A DNA stretch of 64,000 nucleotides, from positions 1 through 64,000 of the forward strand of contig JAACJM010000135.1 of assembly GCA_013368315.1 (NCBI GenBank), given 5' to 3'. How positions within the stretch are numbered: the first letter of the stretch is position 1; each line of letters opens with the position of its first letter. The translations under genes and the position numbers were made by a program. The notes beneath the pieces are model-generated. The model did no database searches. It had not been told where the DNA came from and was given only the letters and a program-made list of their open reading frames with translations. Below, piece by piece: positions 54,029 to 64,000 of this stretch. Origin of the DNA: Tetrapyrgos nigripes. Taxonomy: Eukaryota > Basidiomycota > Agaricomycetes > Agaricales > Campanellaceae.

Positions 54029-55997
54029 TCTACGACTTGGATAAGCGTCCTTGGATTAGCTGTCCCCAAGATAGAGCATTCTAACGCCGAGCTGAGAATA
54101 CTCGCAAGATATTTTTCATGGGTACCTGGTACATTGGACAATGGGCGGACGAGGACTTCCAAAGTAGATTTGTTGGGTTTTTCTTGGGAGAGTGGGTGCT
54201 ATAGGGCCGGAGAGTGAGACGAGGACAGTCGGAAAGGAATTCTGGGACGCTGAAGAAGTAAATCCGAAGCGAGCAGCCACGTCTGCCCGAGAGAGAGAGT
54301 CAAAAGAAAGAGTTGGGGGATACCTCAGTGTCGAATGTTGAAAGAAAAAAGTGCCGGGCGGCAAAATGACTCAGTTTTTCTCGAACCATCATCTACTGCG
54401 TGGTCTCTCGAAGATTTGGTTGAGGTAACCTCACCCCTTCATGTCTCGACAAGGAAGCCAAAAAGTCTCTTCATGGAATAGGAATCGTTCCAACTTGGAA
54501 TGATTCCCCAAGCGAGGTACTCATGGAAATCATGAAGCTTTCTCTGGCAAAAAAACGCGTAATACCAAGTTGGGATCTACGTGCCAAATCATATCAAGGT
54601 GCGTTGTTCTGGGTAGCCCTTTGTCAGCTCTCTCTGACCTTCTTTATCTCAAAAGCAACATACAACCCGTTCCGCTGTTTTCCTTGCGTCAATCTTCTAA
54701 TTCCAGTATCACGTCCCTGTCCTTGTGTTTACCATTACTATCAGTCAAGTGTTCTTACTACCATCAGCCCTGGCTTCGGTTCATCTTCCACTTCCATACC
54801 CCGACCTTAACTCTTTGTCCCCCCTTTGTTTCATATGCTCTCGTTCGCGTCTAGATCTTCTCTGCCCACGTCTTCTCAAAACGCTGGCGTTAAGGAATGA
54901 GGAAGATACATAGCCCTCCTCAACCTCAATTTTGTCAAGTCCCAAACCTATACGTATCCCTCGCCTACGTTGGTCCTCCCTTATACTCTCACTTTCATCC
55001 TTGTCAGCTTTGGCGGTTTTGGATACGGGTTTACTTTTAGTTGTGGGTTCAGTCGAAAGTGTGGAAAGTTGTCAAAGACGGCTAAAGGGTGGTGAAGGAG
55101 TGTACGAATGGACTGAGGCAATCGTTAGGACTAGGGATCGGGGTAGGTGATTTCTTTCTAGGTGTTTGTCTCTTCCTCTTTCGAATTCATATCCTGTTGA
55201 GTTCCTCTCTCTTTGGTTGTTTGGTTCCTTTTGGCGGTTGACAGTCAGCGGTTGGCGTTTCTTTGATTCCTTTTCTTCTTTGCTTTTCTTTCTTCTTCAT
55301 TTCGCTATTCTGCCTGTTTGTCTGTCTATCTGTCTGTCTTCCTTTCATCCTTCTACAAATGCGCCCCTCCCCCCGCCCCCCCAGTTCTCTTCTCCAGGCT
55401 TGCCTCTCCCATCTCATCTATACCTATACCCATCCTCCCCTATGCCTATGCCTGTGCCCGTGCCTCCACATTGTCAGCCGATCTCGCCTCCTCGCCTTCA
55501 TTTATGTTTGTCTTTCTTAGTATCGTCGTCGTTTGTTTCCCGTTTCTCAGGCCTCATCTCTCATTTCTCATCCCCGTTTTCTTTCTCATGTTTCATTTTT
55601 TAAGCGTTCCCCCTCCTTCCTTCTATCATTTTCATTTTCATTCTCATTGTCCTCGTCCTTGTGTTCTTGGTCATGTTCATCAACAAATACGGAGTAGCTG
55701 GGCGGCAGAGTTATGGTTTGGGCTTTGGAGGGCATACTCTTCCTCTCTTCTGCATTCGTCCCAACCCCCATCTTCTCCCAATGTCTCAACCTCTCACATC
55801 CTCTTCCTCTCCAGCCACGTCGGCACTGGCCCAGGCTACACGCCCCCCAACCGTCTTCTGATACCCACCTCGAAATCAATTAGCCAGCGTCGTTCTACCA
55901 GTTGGCGTTCATGGTGAAATCGACATCGGCACCCACACTGGACTGAGACTGAACAAGGGATCAACGAGCAACGCACATTCACGTCCATTGTGGAGGT
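54029..55997. other. no established gene
   Basis: A stretch around 54375-54600 has short coding-like frames (AWSLEDLVEVTSPLHVSTRK; LMEIMKLSLAKKRVIPSWDL RAKSYQ followed by a GTGCGT donor) but stops intervene. 55150-55650 is a CT-rich tract whose 145-199-codon frames are Ser/Phe/Pro-rich artefacts of composition. Confidence 0.35.
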
Positions 55998-56412
55998 TAG
56001 TTATGAGGCCCTTTAGGCCGAGTTAACTTATGTTGGCCCACCAAACTTTCGCACGGGTTCTAACTTTTACACGCCACCTCAGCGCTCCGAAGTGCCCGAA
56101 CACTGCCATTTCAGCTGACGCTCAACTGACGTCGTTCCAGCCTTCCCTCCGCACCAGGCCCACCAACCAGCACGATGCTTTAGACGTGTTTACCTTCCCT
56201 CAACAGCCGTCGAAAGTCATCAAGAGCCACTCTCTGAGACTCTGAATCACTATGGCTACCTCTAATCCAAGGTCATTTAAAGGCATCGTTACATTAAAAC
56301 GGTACAGTATTGGGCTCTATCTAATTAAAAGAATTTTTTACTGCACACGAAACCATTTTACTTAAACAGGCCTCGTAATTTGCCTTGCGAAGCAGTGGCA
56401 CCTTTCCCCAGT
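55998..56412 (+). repeat. 415 bp repeat, copy B
   Basis: TAGTTATGAGGCCCTTTAGG ... ACCTTTCCCCAGT. Same length as copy C (61694-62108) with only a handful of differences, mostly C/T or G/A (for example ACGGGTTC/ACGGATTC, GATGCTTTAGACG/GACGCTTCAGACG). Subterminal inverted words TTATGAGGCCC / AGGCCTCGTAA. A 71-codon frame inside is shared by both copies but has no motif. Confidence 0.85.
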
Positions 56413-56433
56413 GGTGGATTATGGATACCTGAA

Positions 56434-57210
56434 TAGACAGTTTGCACAGCCACGAGCCTGCCCAAAATGGCATGTGCGCGTCACGAACCGCTCGAAACCC
56501 TGAGTTGCGCCCACCGTAGACACGTAGACTGTATAATCCCCATCTCCTTTCCGTAAAATGCCCATTACTCGTCGACAAGCCATCGAAAATGACCAGACCA
56601 ATGCCAACGCAGCTCGTGATGAAGAGCATAACCCACCTGAATGCCCTGTCTCTCCACACTGGGATTGCGAAGAAGGTGGGGCTTTACCATCTGCTACTGA
56701 TGACAAAGGTGCTAGTCAGGAGGGCTCTGGAGACGAGGAAGAAAGTGATAAGGATGATGATGAAGAAGTCTCTGAGAAAGAGACCAATGGACAGGATAAC
56801 AACTCGCAGAACCGACAAAGCAGCAACTGGCTCCCCTGGCGAGATCGTGCCTTAATCAAGGAAGTTGACAATGCACAAGGACACACTGAAACTGTTCTAA
56901 CCACACTGTATCTGCCAGCTCATCCAAGTCTACCGGTCCACCAGGCTGTGAACCACTTTCTGCATCACTCTCTTTCTCTTCAACGACATCCACAATTTTA
57001 AGGAGAAGCTGTTGGAAATTTTGCTGTTGCTGGAGCAAAACAACTTCCATTTGAGTAGTACGACGTGTTACAGGTGATGTGAGCAGTGTAATGTACGAGA
57101 AATACAGAAATGCCCAATTTTCGACTGGTGCAGGCGCAACTCAGCTTCTTGGGCGGTTCGTGACGCGCACGTGCCATTTCGGGCAGGCTCGTGGCTGCGC
57201 AAACTGTCTA
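56434..57210. mobile_element. 777 bp element with ~78 bp inverted ends
   Basis: The left end TAGACAGTTTGCACAGCCAC and the right end (inverse complement TAGACAGTTTGCGCAGCCAC) pair for about 78 bases (GAGCCTGCCC, AAATGGCA.GTGCGCGTCACG, AACCGC, CTGAGTTGCGCC) with a few C/T or G/A mismatches. A dinucleotide TA at each outer edge could be the target duplication. It encloses one ORF (56558-57001). It starts 21 bp after repeat copy B. Probably a deletion derivative of a larger DNA transposon. Confidence 0.75.
56558..57001 (+). CDS. acidic ORF with start of a Myb/trihelix-like domain
   Basis: 148 codons from ATG 56558: MPITRRQAIENDQTNANAAR, a long Asp/Glu/Ser-rich low-complexity middle (GDEEESDKDDDEEVSEKETN), then NWLPWRDRALIKEVDNAQGH, which looks like the first helix of a trihelix/Myb-type DNA-binding domain. 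The rest of that domain is absent and the C-terminus (His/Leu/Ser-rich) seems out of frame, consistent with an internal deletion. It sits between the inverted ends of the 777 bp element, so it is likely a truncated transposon DNA-binding protein. Confidence 0.5.
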   Translation: MPITRRQAIENDQTNANAARDEEHNPPECPVSPHWDCEEGGALPSATDDKGASQEGSGDEEESDKDDDEEVSEKETNGQDNNSQNRQSSNWLPWRDRALIKEVDNAQGHTETVLTTLYLPAHPSLPVHQAVNHFLHHSLSLQRHPQF

Positions 57211-58082
57211 ATGTTCATGATGGACTCGGAGGTGATAAGGGTGTGGAGAAATTTTTGTGGATTGCGGGTGGGATTGGAATTAATCCGTTTTTTGAGTATG
57301 CTGAGGGCACCGTTTGCCGTTGGGGAAGAACCTGGAGGAGGAGAGGGTAGTGTGAAGGAATGGGATGTGAAATTGGTTCTTTCCATGAGGAGTCAGGACG
57401 TCCTCGTACCGGTAATTTGTTCTGCGTACCAAGAGTAGGAAGTCGAGAACGAGCAGAGTGCGAAGCAGTCGAGATATATACCTATGATTTGCAGCACTAC
57501 AGCCAAGCCCCATCTAAGCATTGAGGGATTCGTCGTGAATGGAATGGAAGTCCAGATGGATGACCATCTAGGAGTAAAAATGCCATATTCTGAACATGCG
57601 TGTGTAGTAGATCTCCGTCATTTATACGATACGTAGCCACTGCAACTGGAACTTGGAAGGCTTGAGTGACAAAAATGGCACTTTACTCCAAGCGCTTCTA
57701 CATCACTTGTTTGCCTCTGGAACCTCATATCAGTGCGACCGTCTTCAAATAGCTGTAACTCGGCATTTTGCGCCTCTGGAGTCTGGTTCAGAAGGAATCA
57801 CGCATCCACATGAAATTGAGACGCGACGCGTTTGTAATAGCCCCTATTCACGTCCACATGCGCGGAATGCCAGAGACTCATACCTTCCATGTGTTATACA
57901 AAAGGCCCTGGGTTTGAGGAAAATAGGAAAGGTTACGCATTGCCCATCATCCGCCTGTTCAAGTTCTATTGATTTTGTATTGACCAAAAAACTGGTCCCT
58001 AAAAACGCCCGCTTTGACGACAGATCTACTGCTAACGCATCATTTCGATGGTCGCTGCTACTCCCTGTTTATAAGAGACTAC
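57211..58082. other. no gene recognised
   Basis: Downstream flank of the glutaminase gene. The 228-codon plus-strand frame 57653-58339 extends antisense into the glutaminase last exon and is considered spurious. Confidence 0.45.
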
Positions 58083-61000
58083 CTACGTGCTTATGTAGGA
58101 AGGCGGGGCCTCGTACCTACCCTGTCTCATTTCTTCTATCTCCCTTCTTAATCCTTCAACAGCTTCCCTCCACTGCCTTTGAGACTCCCCAGAACCACCA
58201 GACTCACTGTCACGATGGGAAATTGAGTCTGTTCCTGCATACTTTCCATTTATTCCTTGGCTCGAGATTACTGAATCAGGGAATAGTTTTCTATCGCCCC
58301 TTTGAGTTTGTTGTCTGGTCGCCGCCTCGATCAAATTGAAAGGTGTGATGTCCATCATCTGTTGCTGCTCCTCGCCGCCTTTTCTACCACGCAGTCTCAC
58401 CAATAACAGGGCTGCTCGAACCAGAATGGCCACTCCAAGTACAGATCCCACAACTGCTCCAGCAATCACACCCTTTTTGCTCCTGGGCGATGGAGATGGA
58501 CTCGAATCGATACCAGGTGCTGTTATGGTTTGATTTGGCAGAGCTAGCGCTAACAATGAGAAACACGCTCCCTGGATTGGGCTAACAATTCCGCTCGCGT
58601 TCCCAGATCCAGTATGCACGTCGTAAGAGACTGGGAACATGTATTCGTCTTGGAACGTGGTGGAATCTTGAAGTGCAGCCCTAGATGTAGTCAAAATTAA
58701 CCAAACGCGGGTCCGGGCACAATTATACCTGAGGAAAGCCTTGACTTACCTTGCAAAAACAGAAGTCATTAAGCTGCTCGCCATTAATTCGTCGATTTTG
58801 CTCATGGCTCCAGCCAGAAACATGAGATTGAAGCTACTGGTCAGATTTCCCGAAGAATCTATCGGAAACCCATAGGTACCACCAGTGCCCGAGTCCCTGA
58901 GGAATGTTGCTTGTATGCTGTAGACCTGGAGTACAATCATAGGGTTAAACACAAGGACAGTATCAATCTTAAATTCTCACTTCTTGATCAAACAACTCTG
59001 TCTGCAACAGCAAATCCATATATAAGTCGTACATTAGTGCGTATGAGCTTGGGTCAGCATATGAAGTTTTGATTGAATTTGATCCCGACTGGAGTGCTTT
59101 GGATTTCCACTGAGAAGCGAAGCTTGAGGCATTATCCTTTTGGAATCATGAAAGACAAAATTAAGATTCCATCTTGAATGAAGCCATTGAGCATTGTCCT
59201 CACTGCGTAATTCTTTGAATCCTGGTCATTCCCAAGCACTTTACTCATCTGTGACATAGCTCCAATTCCAATGATACCCTTCATAGCTAGCTTGGTCGAG
59301 GCGGGTAATAAATTATCTGTGCTGAGTCTGCAAGAAGTATGACAAGCAACCTGAATCAAGTCATTGTGAATTAAAAAAATTAAGAAACGCACTGGCTCTG
59401 GGTATCGAACAAAGTTTTAATGAGGTAGTCTGTCCAAGTCCTCAAAAGCGTATACTCCAAATATTTTACGTCAACATCATGCCCGTCAAAGCGTGGAGGG
59501 GAAAGACCATACATATTTTCCAATCAAAGACCCATCACCCGTTGCTCGTGCATGTGCATAGACCATCATCAGCATGCTTGCAGAATCTGTAAGTAATCCT
59601 CGCCAGTCTATGATATTCTGTGCAGACAGGCAGGTAATGTGATACGCACTCTGGACAGAGAACTGGCTGGCAGTGTTATCTACGATGTTGCGCGTGACGA
59701 TCTTAGGGTATAATGATCCCAAATCAGGTGCAGCGTATTTATTGGCGTATGTTGAGGTATTTTGATAGTCAAGCAGGGATTCTAACAGATAGCCTCCCCA
59801 AGTCGCGTTTAGGTAAAGAATGGCAGGGAAGGAGCCGTAGAGAGTGGGGACACTATTCATGGATCTAGCAGAGTTACGAATCAATTTTTATCAGAACAAA
59901 AAAATGTTCGAACAATACTCATCTCACCTATCCCAACCGGTGTTTTTCATGAATGCCTTGACATTAGCTAGGCCTGTCTCGGTCTTGTCCAGAAACGTAA
60001 AATCGATTCCGGCCATCACCTGCCTGGCTACCAGTGAGAGTAAGTGGTAGTAACTGTTATTGTTTGGAGACGCCGCAGTCGCATCAGCAAGAATCTGACT
60101 GTCCAAAGCATCCGCTCGTTTAACGGCATTATCATAATCCTGCAAAAAGAAGTCGATGACATCTATGATGCCTTTCCCTCCGGAGAGAAAGTAAGGCCGT
60201 CTCGTTGCGTCTTCAGTGGGATACTGGGTGATAGGATCACGGACGACACCAAGCCCCCAAACGACCGGTTTCGTGGTTGAAGATATTGTCCCCAAGTTAA
60301 CTGCGATTGCAAATGTAGGCCAATCTGGACTGTGCGTCCAGGCTTGTGAAATAGACCAGTCAGGATAAAGTCAGAATTACTTGCGTGTGTATGGTTCTGA
60401 AAGATGGGTCAACGGTGTTTGCTAGACTGCCGTTTTTCGCAAATCGAGGGCGCAGATCTGTGTCTGGTCCAGCTTGATAAGTAACATTGGTACTCTGAAA
60501 AGCGCATGATGACTTCTATGGCACCCGTTACCAAATGTCTTCAATACTCACCTTTTGCATTGCGTAATAGACCGTTCCATCTTGGGCTTGATCATAAAAT
60601 TCCTCCAGAGGGCTAGGAGTACTCAGGTTGGTAATGTGGATAATAGATGATGAGCTCGATGTTACGCTCCACTGCACACCCTGGGTGCGATTACCCGATA
60701 CCAACTCTGGAGCCCAAATATTTGAACATTATTTGTTGACGGAAATATCTCAGACAACGCACCAGCATATATATCGGAATAAACCTCAATTTCGTGAGCA
60801 TCCCCGTCACTCGATTGACACTCGAAGGAAAGATAAGTAAATGGTAAGGACTGCTGGGATAGGTCCTGAGTCTAGGCGTCAGGGAAAGGTCATCAGTCAG
60901 AACATTTCAAACATATTAAAATGATTATGCACCTCTATTGGACTGAAGAAAGTTATATTCAATGTCATAAGTCCAGCCGAAAGCTCGAATACGGTCCGCG

Positions 61001-61422
61001 TAGGAGTGATGACCCTATTTTGTATAGTTGCTACGTTCGTGATCGGAGCCACCCCGGATGCACCGGGGTTCCCCAGCCATTCCCAAAGAATACCATCTAT
61101 ACGCACAACCCCGTACCAGCCAATATTCTACAACAGAGATTCTGTGAAAGAACTGGCGCGAGCCACCATAGCTTGAACTTACTTGACCACTCCAATGTTT
61201 TGGCGAACTAGTATTTGCCGGCGTTGGTGGGTTGCCACTCGGAGGACCTGTCCATGTATTGAGGTAGGAAGAGCGTACGGCAAGAGGGTATCTCGCTAGG
61301 GAGAAACCCCCAGAAGTCGACTGAGAATAGACCAATGGGTTGAGAAGAACACATAGAATGATGACAATTGGAAAGTGCATTGGGAAAGGGGAAATGGGTG
61401 TGTGTGGGGGGAAAGAAGCCAT
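58083..61422 (-). CDS. glutaminase GtaA-like, membrane-anchored, 12 exons
   Basis: Minus-strand exons: 61422-61183, 61127-60933, 60871-60763, 60706-60552, 60494-60385, 60329-59928, 59864-59513, 59454-59393, 59327-59204, 59136-58981, 58925-58750, 58680-58083. All junctions keep phase, giving 892 residues (878 from the Met at 61380, which starts a classic signal peptide MHFPIVIILCVLLNPLVYS). Family features in order: SLARYPLAVRSSYLNTW and VVRIDGILWEWLG (N-terminal DUF5127-type), WPTFAIAVNLG and TKPVVWGLGVVRDP, YHLLSLVARQVMAG, then DUF4965/DUF1793-type TWGGYLLESLLDYQ, YAHARATGDGSLIGKYYTLL, STKLAMKGIIGIGAMSQMS, SSYALMYDLYMDLLLQ. After the enzyme region come a transmembrane helix GVIAGAVVGSVLGVAILV, a cytosolic tail and a terminal APPSY. 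Probably an extracellular, plasma-membrane-tethered amidohydrolase supplying glutamate from glutamine. Introns are 55-70 bp; intron 5 is GC-AG. No disabling mutation seen. Confidence 0.9.
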
Positions 61423-61693
61423 GTTTTTGGGTCATCCGTGCTATATGACCATCGACCAACAGTTGTTGCAGATTCTATGGTAGTTCCGGGACACGTTAGA
61501 CCGTGAGTCTGATCCAAGGCATACCATCACCATCGCCGGGAGTCGTTGATATATTGATGAAGTGAATACTTGAGTATCAGAGAGAGATACTAGCTAAGTT
61601 CCTGGTTCGGTCCCTGACCATCAGCACGTAGTAAAGGAACCGAGATGGCCTCCATCAGTAAAACACGGGATTCTATTGACTGAATGGATCGGC

Positions 61694-62108
61694 TAGTTAC
61701 GAGGCCCTTTAGGCCGAGTTAACTTATGTTGGCCCACCAAACTTTCGCACGGATTCTAACTTTTACACGCCACCTCAGCGCTCCGAAGTGCCCGAACACT
61801 GCCATTTCAGCTGACGCTCAACTGACGTCGTTCCAGCCTTCCCTCCGCACCAGGCCCACCAACCAGCACGACGCTTCAGACGCGTTCACCTTCCCTCAAC
61901 AGCCGTCGAAAGTCATCAAGAGCCACTCTCTGAGACTCTGAATCACTATGGCTACCTCTAATCCAAGGTCATTTAAAGGCATCGTTACATTAAAACGGTA
62001 CAGTATTGGGCTCTATCTAATTAAAAGAATTTTTTACTGCACACGAAACCATTTTACTTAAACGGGCCTCGTAATTTGCCTTGCGAAGCAGTGGCACCTT
62101 TCCCCAGT
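61694..62108 (+). repeat. 415 bp repeat, copy C
   Basis: TAGTTACGAGGCCCTTTAGG ... ACCTTTCCCCAGT; near-identical to copy B at 55998-56412. Inverted words TTACGAGGCCC and GGGCCTCGTAA lie near the ends. It is 270 bp upstream of the glutaminase start, so copies B and C bracket that gene. Confidence 0.85.
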
Positions 62109-62563
62109 TATTTTTGGCTGAGGCTTGTCCCAAAAAAGATCGAGATGGGCCTGGCCGCTTCAAGTTGTGGATTGCCGGCTCAAGCCGGGCAATAGAAGCT
62201 TGATTTCTTCTGATGCCTCGGGCTGGGAGCTAAGCCGTGCGTAACTCGAAAGATTGACGACTATTAATATTATCCCCACTTGCTATTGGCGCTCGTTATT
62301 GTGATGGATCAGACAGGGAAGTCGTTGGGTATATAGTTATCGGTGCATGGAAGCTTGCGAAATTGTACAGACTCCAGAGAGGCATATTTCAGTGGTATAT
62401 CTACTACGCTTTTGGCCTCGTTTGCCCAAGCACCTTCATGATCATCGTGTCCTTCTTGGTCCATCTGTGAGGCTAATACATCCTACTGAATCAAGTACAT
62501 AGGACGTCATTGGCTTCACGCTCACCACTTATAACTTCTCATCTTTGGTTCATGATCCTCATG
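62109..62563. other. no gene recognised
   Basis: Short frames only; no repeat structure seen apart from the duplication that follows. Confidence 0.45.
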
Positions 62564-62950
62564 TGCTGATCATTGATGAGATTTCAGCTCGCAATACGGT
62601 AGGCTGAAGTCTTGCATCACCCAAATATCATAAGGCTCATAGTAGAACCATATATCATAACCATCAATCATTTCCTTTTTGCGCAGCAACGGTGAGTCAG
62701 AACTGTGCACTTTGGAATCCAATTGGAATCCCCTAGGTTAGCATTTCGGTCACGTTGCTGATCATTGATGAGATTTCAGCTCGCAATACGGTAGGCTGAA
62801 GTCTTGCATCATCCAGATATCATAAGGCTCATAGTAGAACCATATATCATAACCATCACAATCATTTCCTTTTTGCGCAGCAACGGTGAGTCAGAACTGT
62901 GCACTTTGGAATCCAATTGGAATCCCCTAGATTAGCATTTCGGTCACGTT
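62564..62950. repeat. tandem duplication, 192 bp unit
   Basis: Unit 1 62564-62755, unit 2 62756-62950, both starting TGCTGATCATTGATGAGATT and ending CATTTCGGTCACGTT. They differ by a 3 bp insertion (CATCAATC versus CATCACAATC) and two or three substitutions. The unit is followed by GTTACGAGGCC, the left-end word of the 415 bp repeat family. Confidence 0.9.
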
Positions 62951-64000
62951 ACGAGGCCAAATGAAATGAGGGTGAGTTCTTTACACTCCATTTCTGCATG
63001 TGGCTATGTTGAATTGATCCCTGCTTTTCCCATTCGTAAATTCCTAAAACTCCTGAGTTCTAATTATCATAAAAAAATGAAACCAGCCCCTTCCCAGCAT
63101 CCTTCTCCTCTGAAACTTGGTACATTCACTATCTCACTCCTACCAAGTCTCTATCATGCTGAAAATACAAAAATATCTGCTCAGCAGAAAGGCATACAGA
63201 AACACAATTTTTTACAGATATATCTTATATCAGTAGTAGTGATGTGATCTATCTGTCGAGCATATATTTTTGTCTTTTCGGCGTGTCTTGCATCTGTTGT
63301 AGTGAGATACACCAGTCCTTGCTAGTCCTCGCTGTCAACAATGTCGAGCTGCAGTCCCTTCCCTTGAATTCCATGTGACACAGCCACCAAAACGTGGCCA
63401 GAGCTGGGATACAAACTGATGGCCTTGTATAGCTTCTTTTAATACACTGACACCTTGTATAAGGGACTTTGTAGCTACATATAACCCTCATTCATCAATA
63501 CACAGAGTTTATGAACTTTTTAGCGCTGATTCCCTCCCCTTATCTATTTGTAGGCAGAGTACAATCACCATTCTCTTGTTGCCCCCGCATCCCTCTTCCC
63601 CCAGAAAGGGTCTGCCCTGGAGGCAATGGAGAATGTAGAATCAACTCGAGATGTCGTTCAATAAGGAATGTTGTCAGATAACAAGGGATAGTATTGGGTG
63701 CATTTAACCCGCAGAAAATTGGCAAATCCAATCAAGTGGTCATTCCCATCAACCTAACTGGGCTTCACAGTGTATAAACCATATTTTGATGATTTTTCCT
63801 TATTTTTCAGTGGCCTCAAGGCCAGGTACTTGACCTCGTTTCTTAGCATGGATTCCTGATGCCCAAAGTACATAGCCTTATTTACTGGCTTCAGATTTAT
63901 CTGGTTGGATGTGTCATTGTTGTCATTTCTCTCAAATCCTTAGACCCCCACCACCATGTTCATGTCAGCTTCACCACCACCTTTATACACACCCATTTTT
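62951..64000. other. no gene recognised
   Basis: Only short frames (at most 93 codons) with no motif or splice context up to the window edge. Confidence 0.45.

Noticed and set aside
55166..55917. Two overlapping plus-strand ORFs of 145 and 199 codons
   Set aside because: Both lie in a CT-rich stretch and are Ser/Pro/Phe-rich in every frame; no conserved motif or intron signals.
57653..58339. 228-codon plus-strand ORF
   Set aside because: Overlaps the last exon of the glutaminase gene antisense; that gene has phase-consistent splicing and family motifs, this one has neither.
1..64000. CRISPR arrays, bacterial operons, tRNA and rRNA genes
   Set aside because: No regularly spaced identical repeats with unique spacers, no tRNA A/B-box pair with a foldable cloverleaf (GGTTCGA-like words near 17060 lack partners), and no rRNA sequence was seen; the genome is eukaryotic.

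Overview
The window looks like nuclear DNA of a mushroom-forming basidiomycete (Agaricomycetes). The signs are 50-65 bp spliceosomal introns, an F-box gene, a MYND-finger relic, a GtaA-type glutaminase gene, and a dense load of Ty3/gypsy, Ty1/copia and PIF/Harbinger elements of fungal type. Every identification here is from reading the sequence; no database search was run.

Layout. 1-8142: an LTR fragment at the left edge, a long gene-poor stretch with purine-rich and short tandem repeats, a decayed tyrosine-recombinase gene (minus strand), and a decayed plus-strand coding region whose end is cut by a retrotransposon. 8143-14808: a Ty3/gypsy element on the minus strand with two identical 162 bp LTRs and a GCGA target duplication. 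14809-19741: repeats, including a putative terminal-inverted-repeat element (17073-18332). 19747-26614: a Ty1/copia element on the minus strand with 367 bp LTRs, a TTTTG duplication and a primer site matching the initiator-Met tRNA anticodon arm. 26620-36260: low gene density, with the first exon of a possible secreted protein and an F-box-like gene. 36265-46995: a decayed Ty3/gypsy chromovirus (GCGCA duplication) whose 5' LTR carries a complete 2,981 bp PIF/Harbinger transposon (TAA duplication, 39 bp inverted ends, open transposase, Myb/SANT-like partner gene). 47001-51763: a zinc-knuckle pseudogene, an intact two-exon Myb/SANT-like gene and a MYND pseudogene. 52756-57210: gene fragments, a 250 bp foldback element and two further small repeat elements. 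58083-61422: the best preserved host gene, a 12-exon membrane-anchored glutaminase GtaA-like gene. 61694-64000: repeats only.

What ties the window together is decay by one kind of mutation. In all three LTR retrotransposons essentially every in-frame nonsense codon is TGA, and where the conserved protein context can be judged it replaces an arginine (CGA). This fits C-to-T change at CpG sites. The Harbinger transposase, sitting inside the most damaged retroelement, has no such lesion and so probably arrived later. No single novel multi-gene system stands out. The strongest observations are the datable nested insertion, the opal-only decay pattern, the extra ORFs flanking gag-pol in the chromovirus, and the GC-AG intron in the glutaminase gene.
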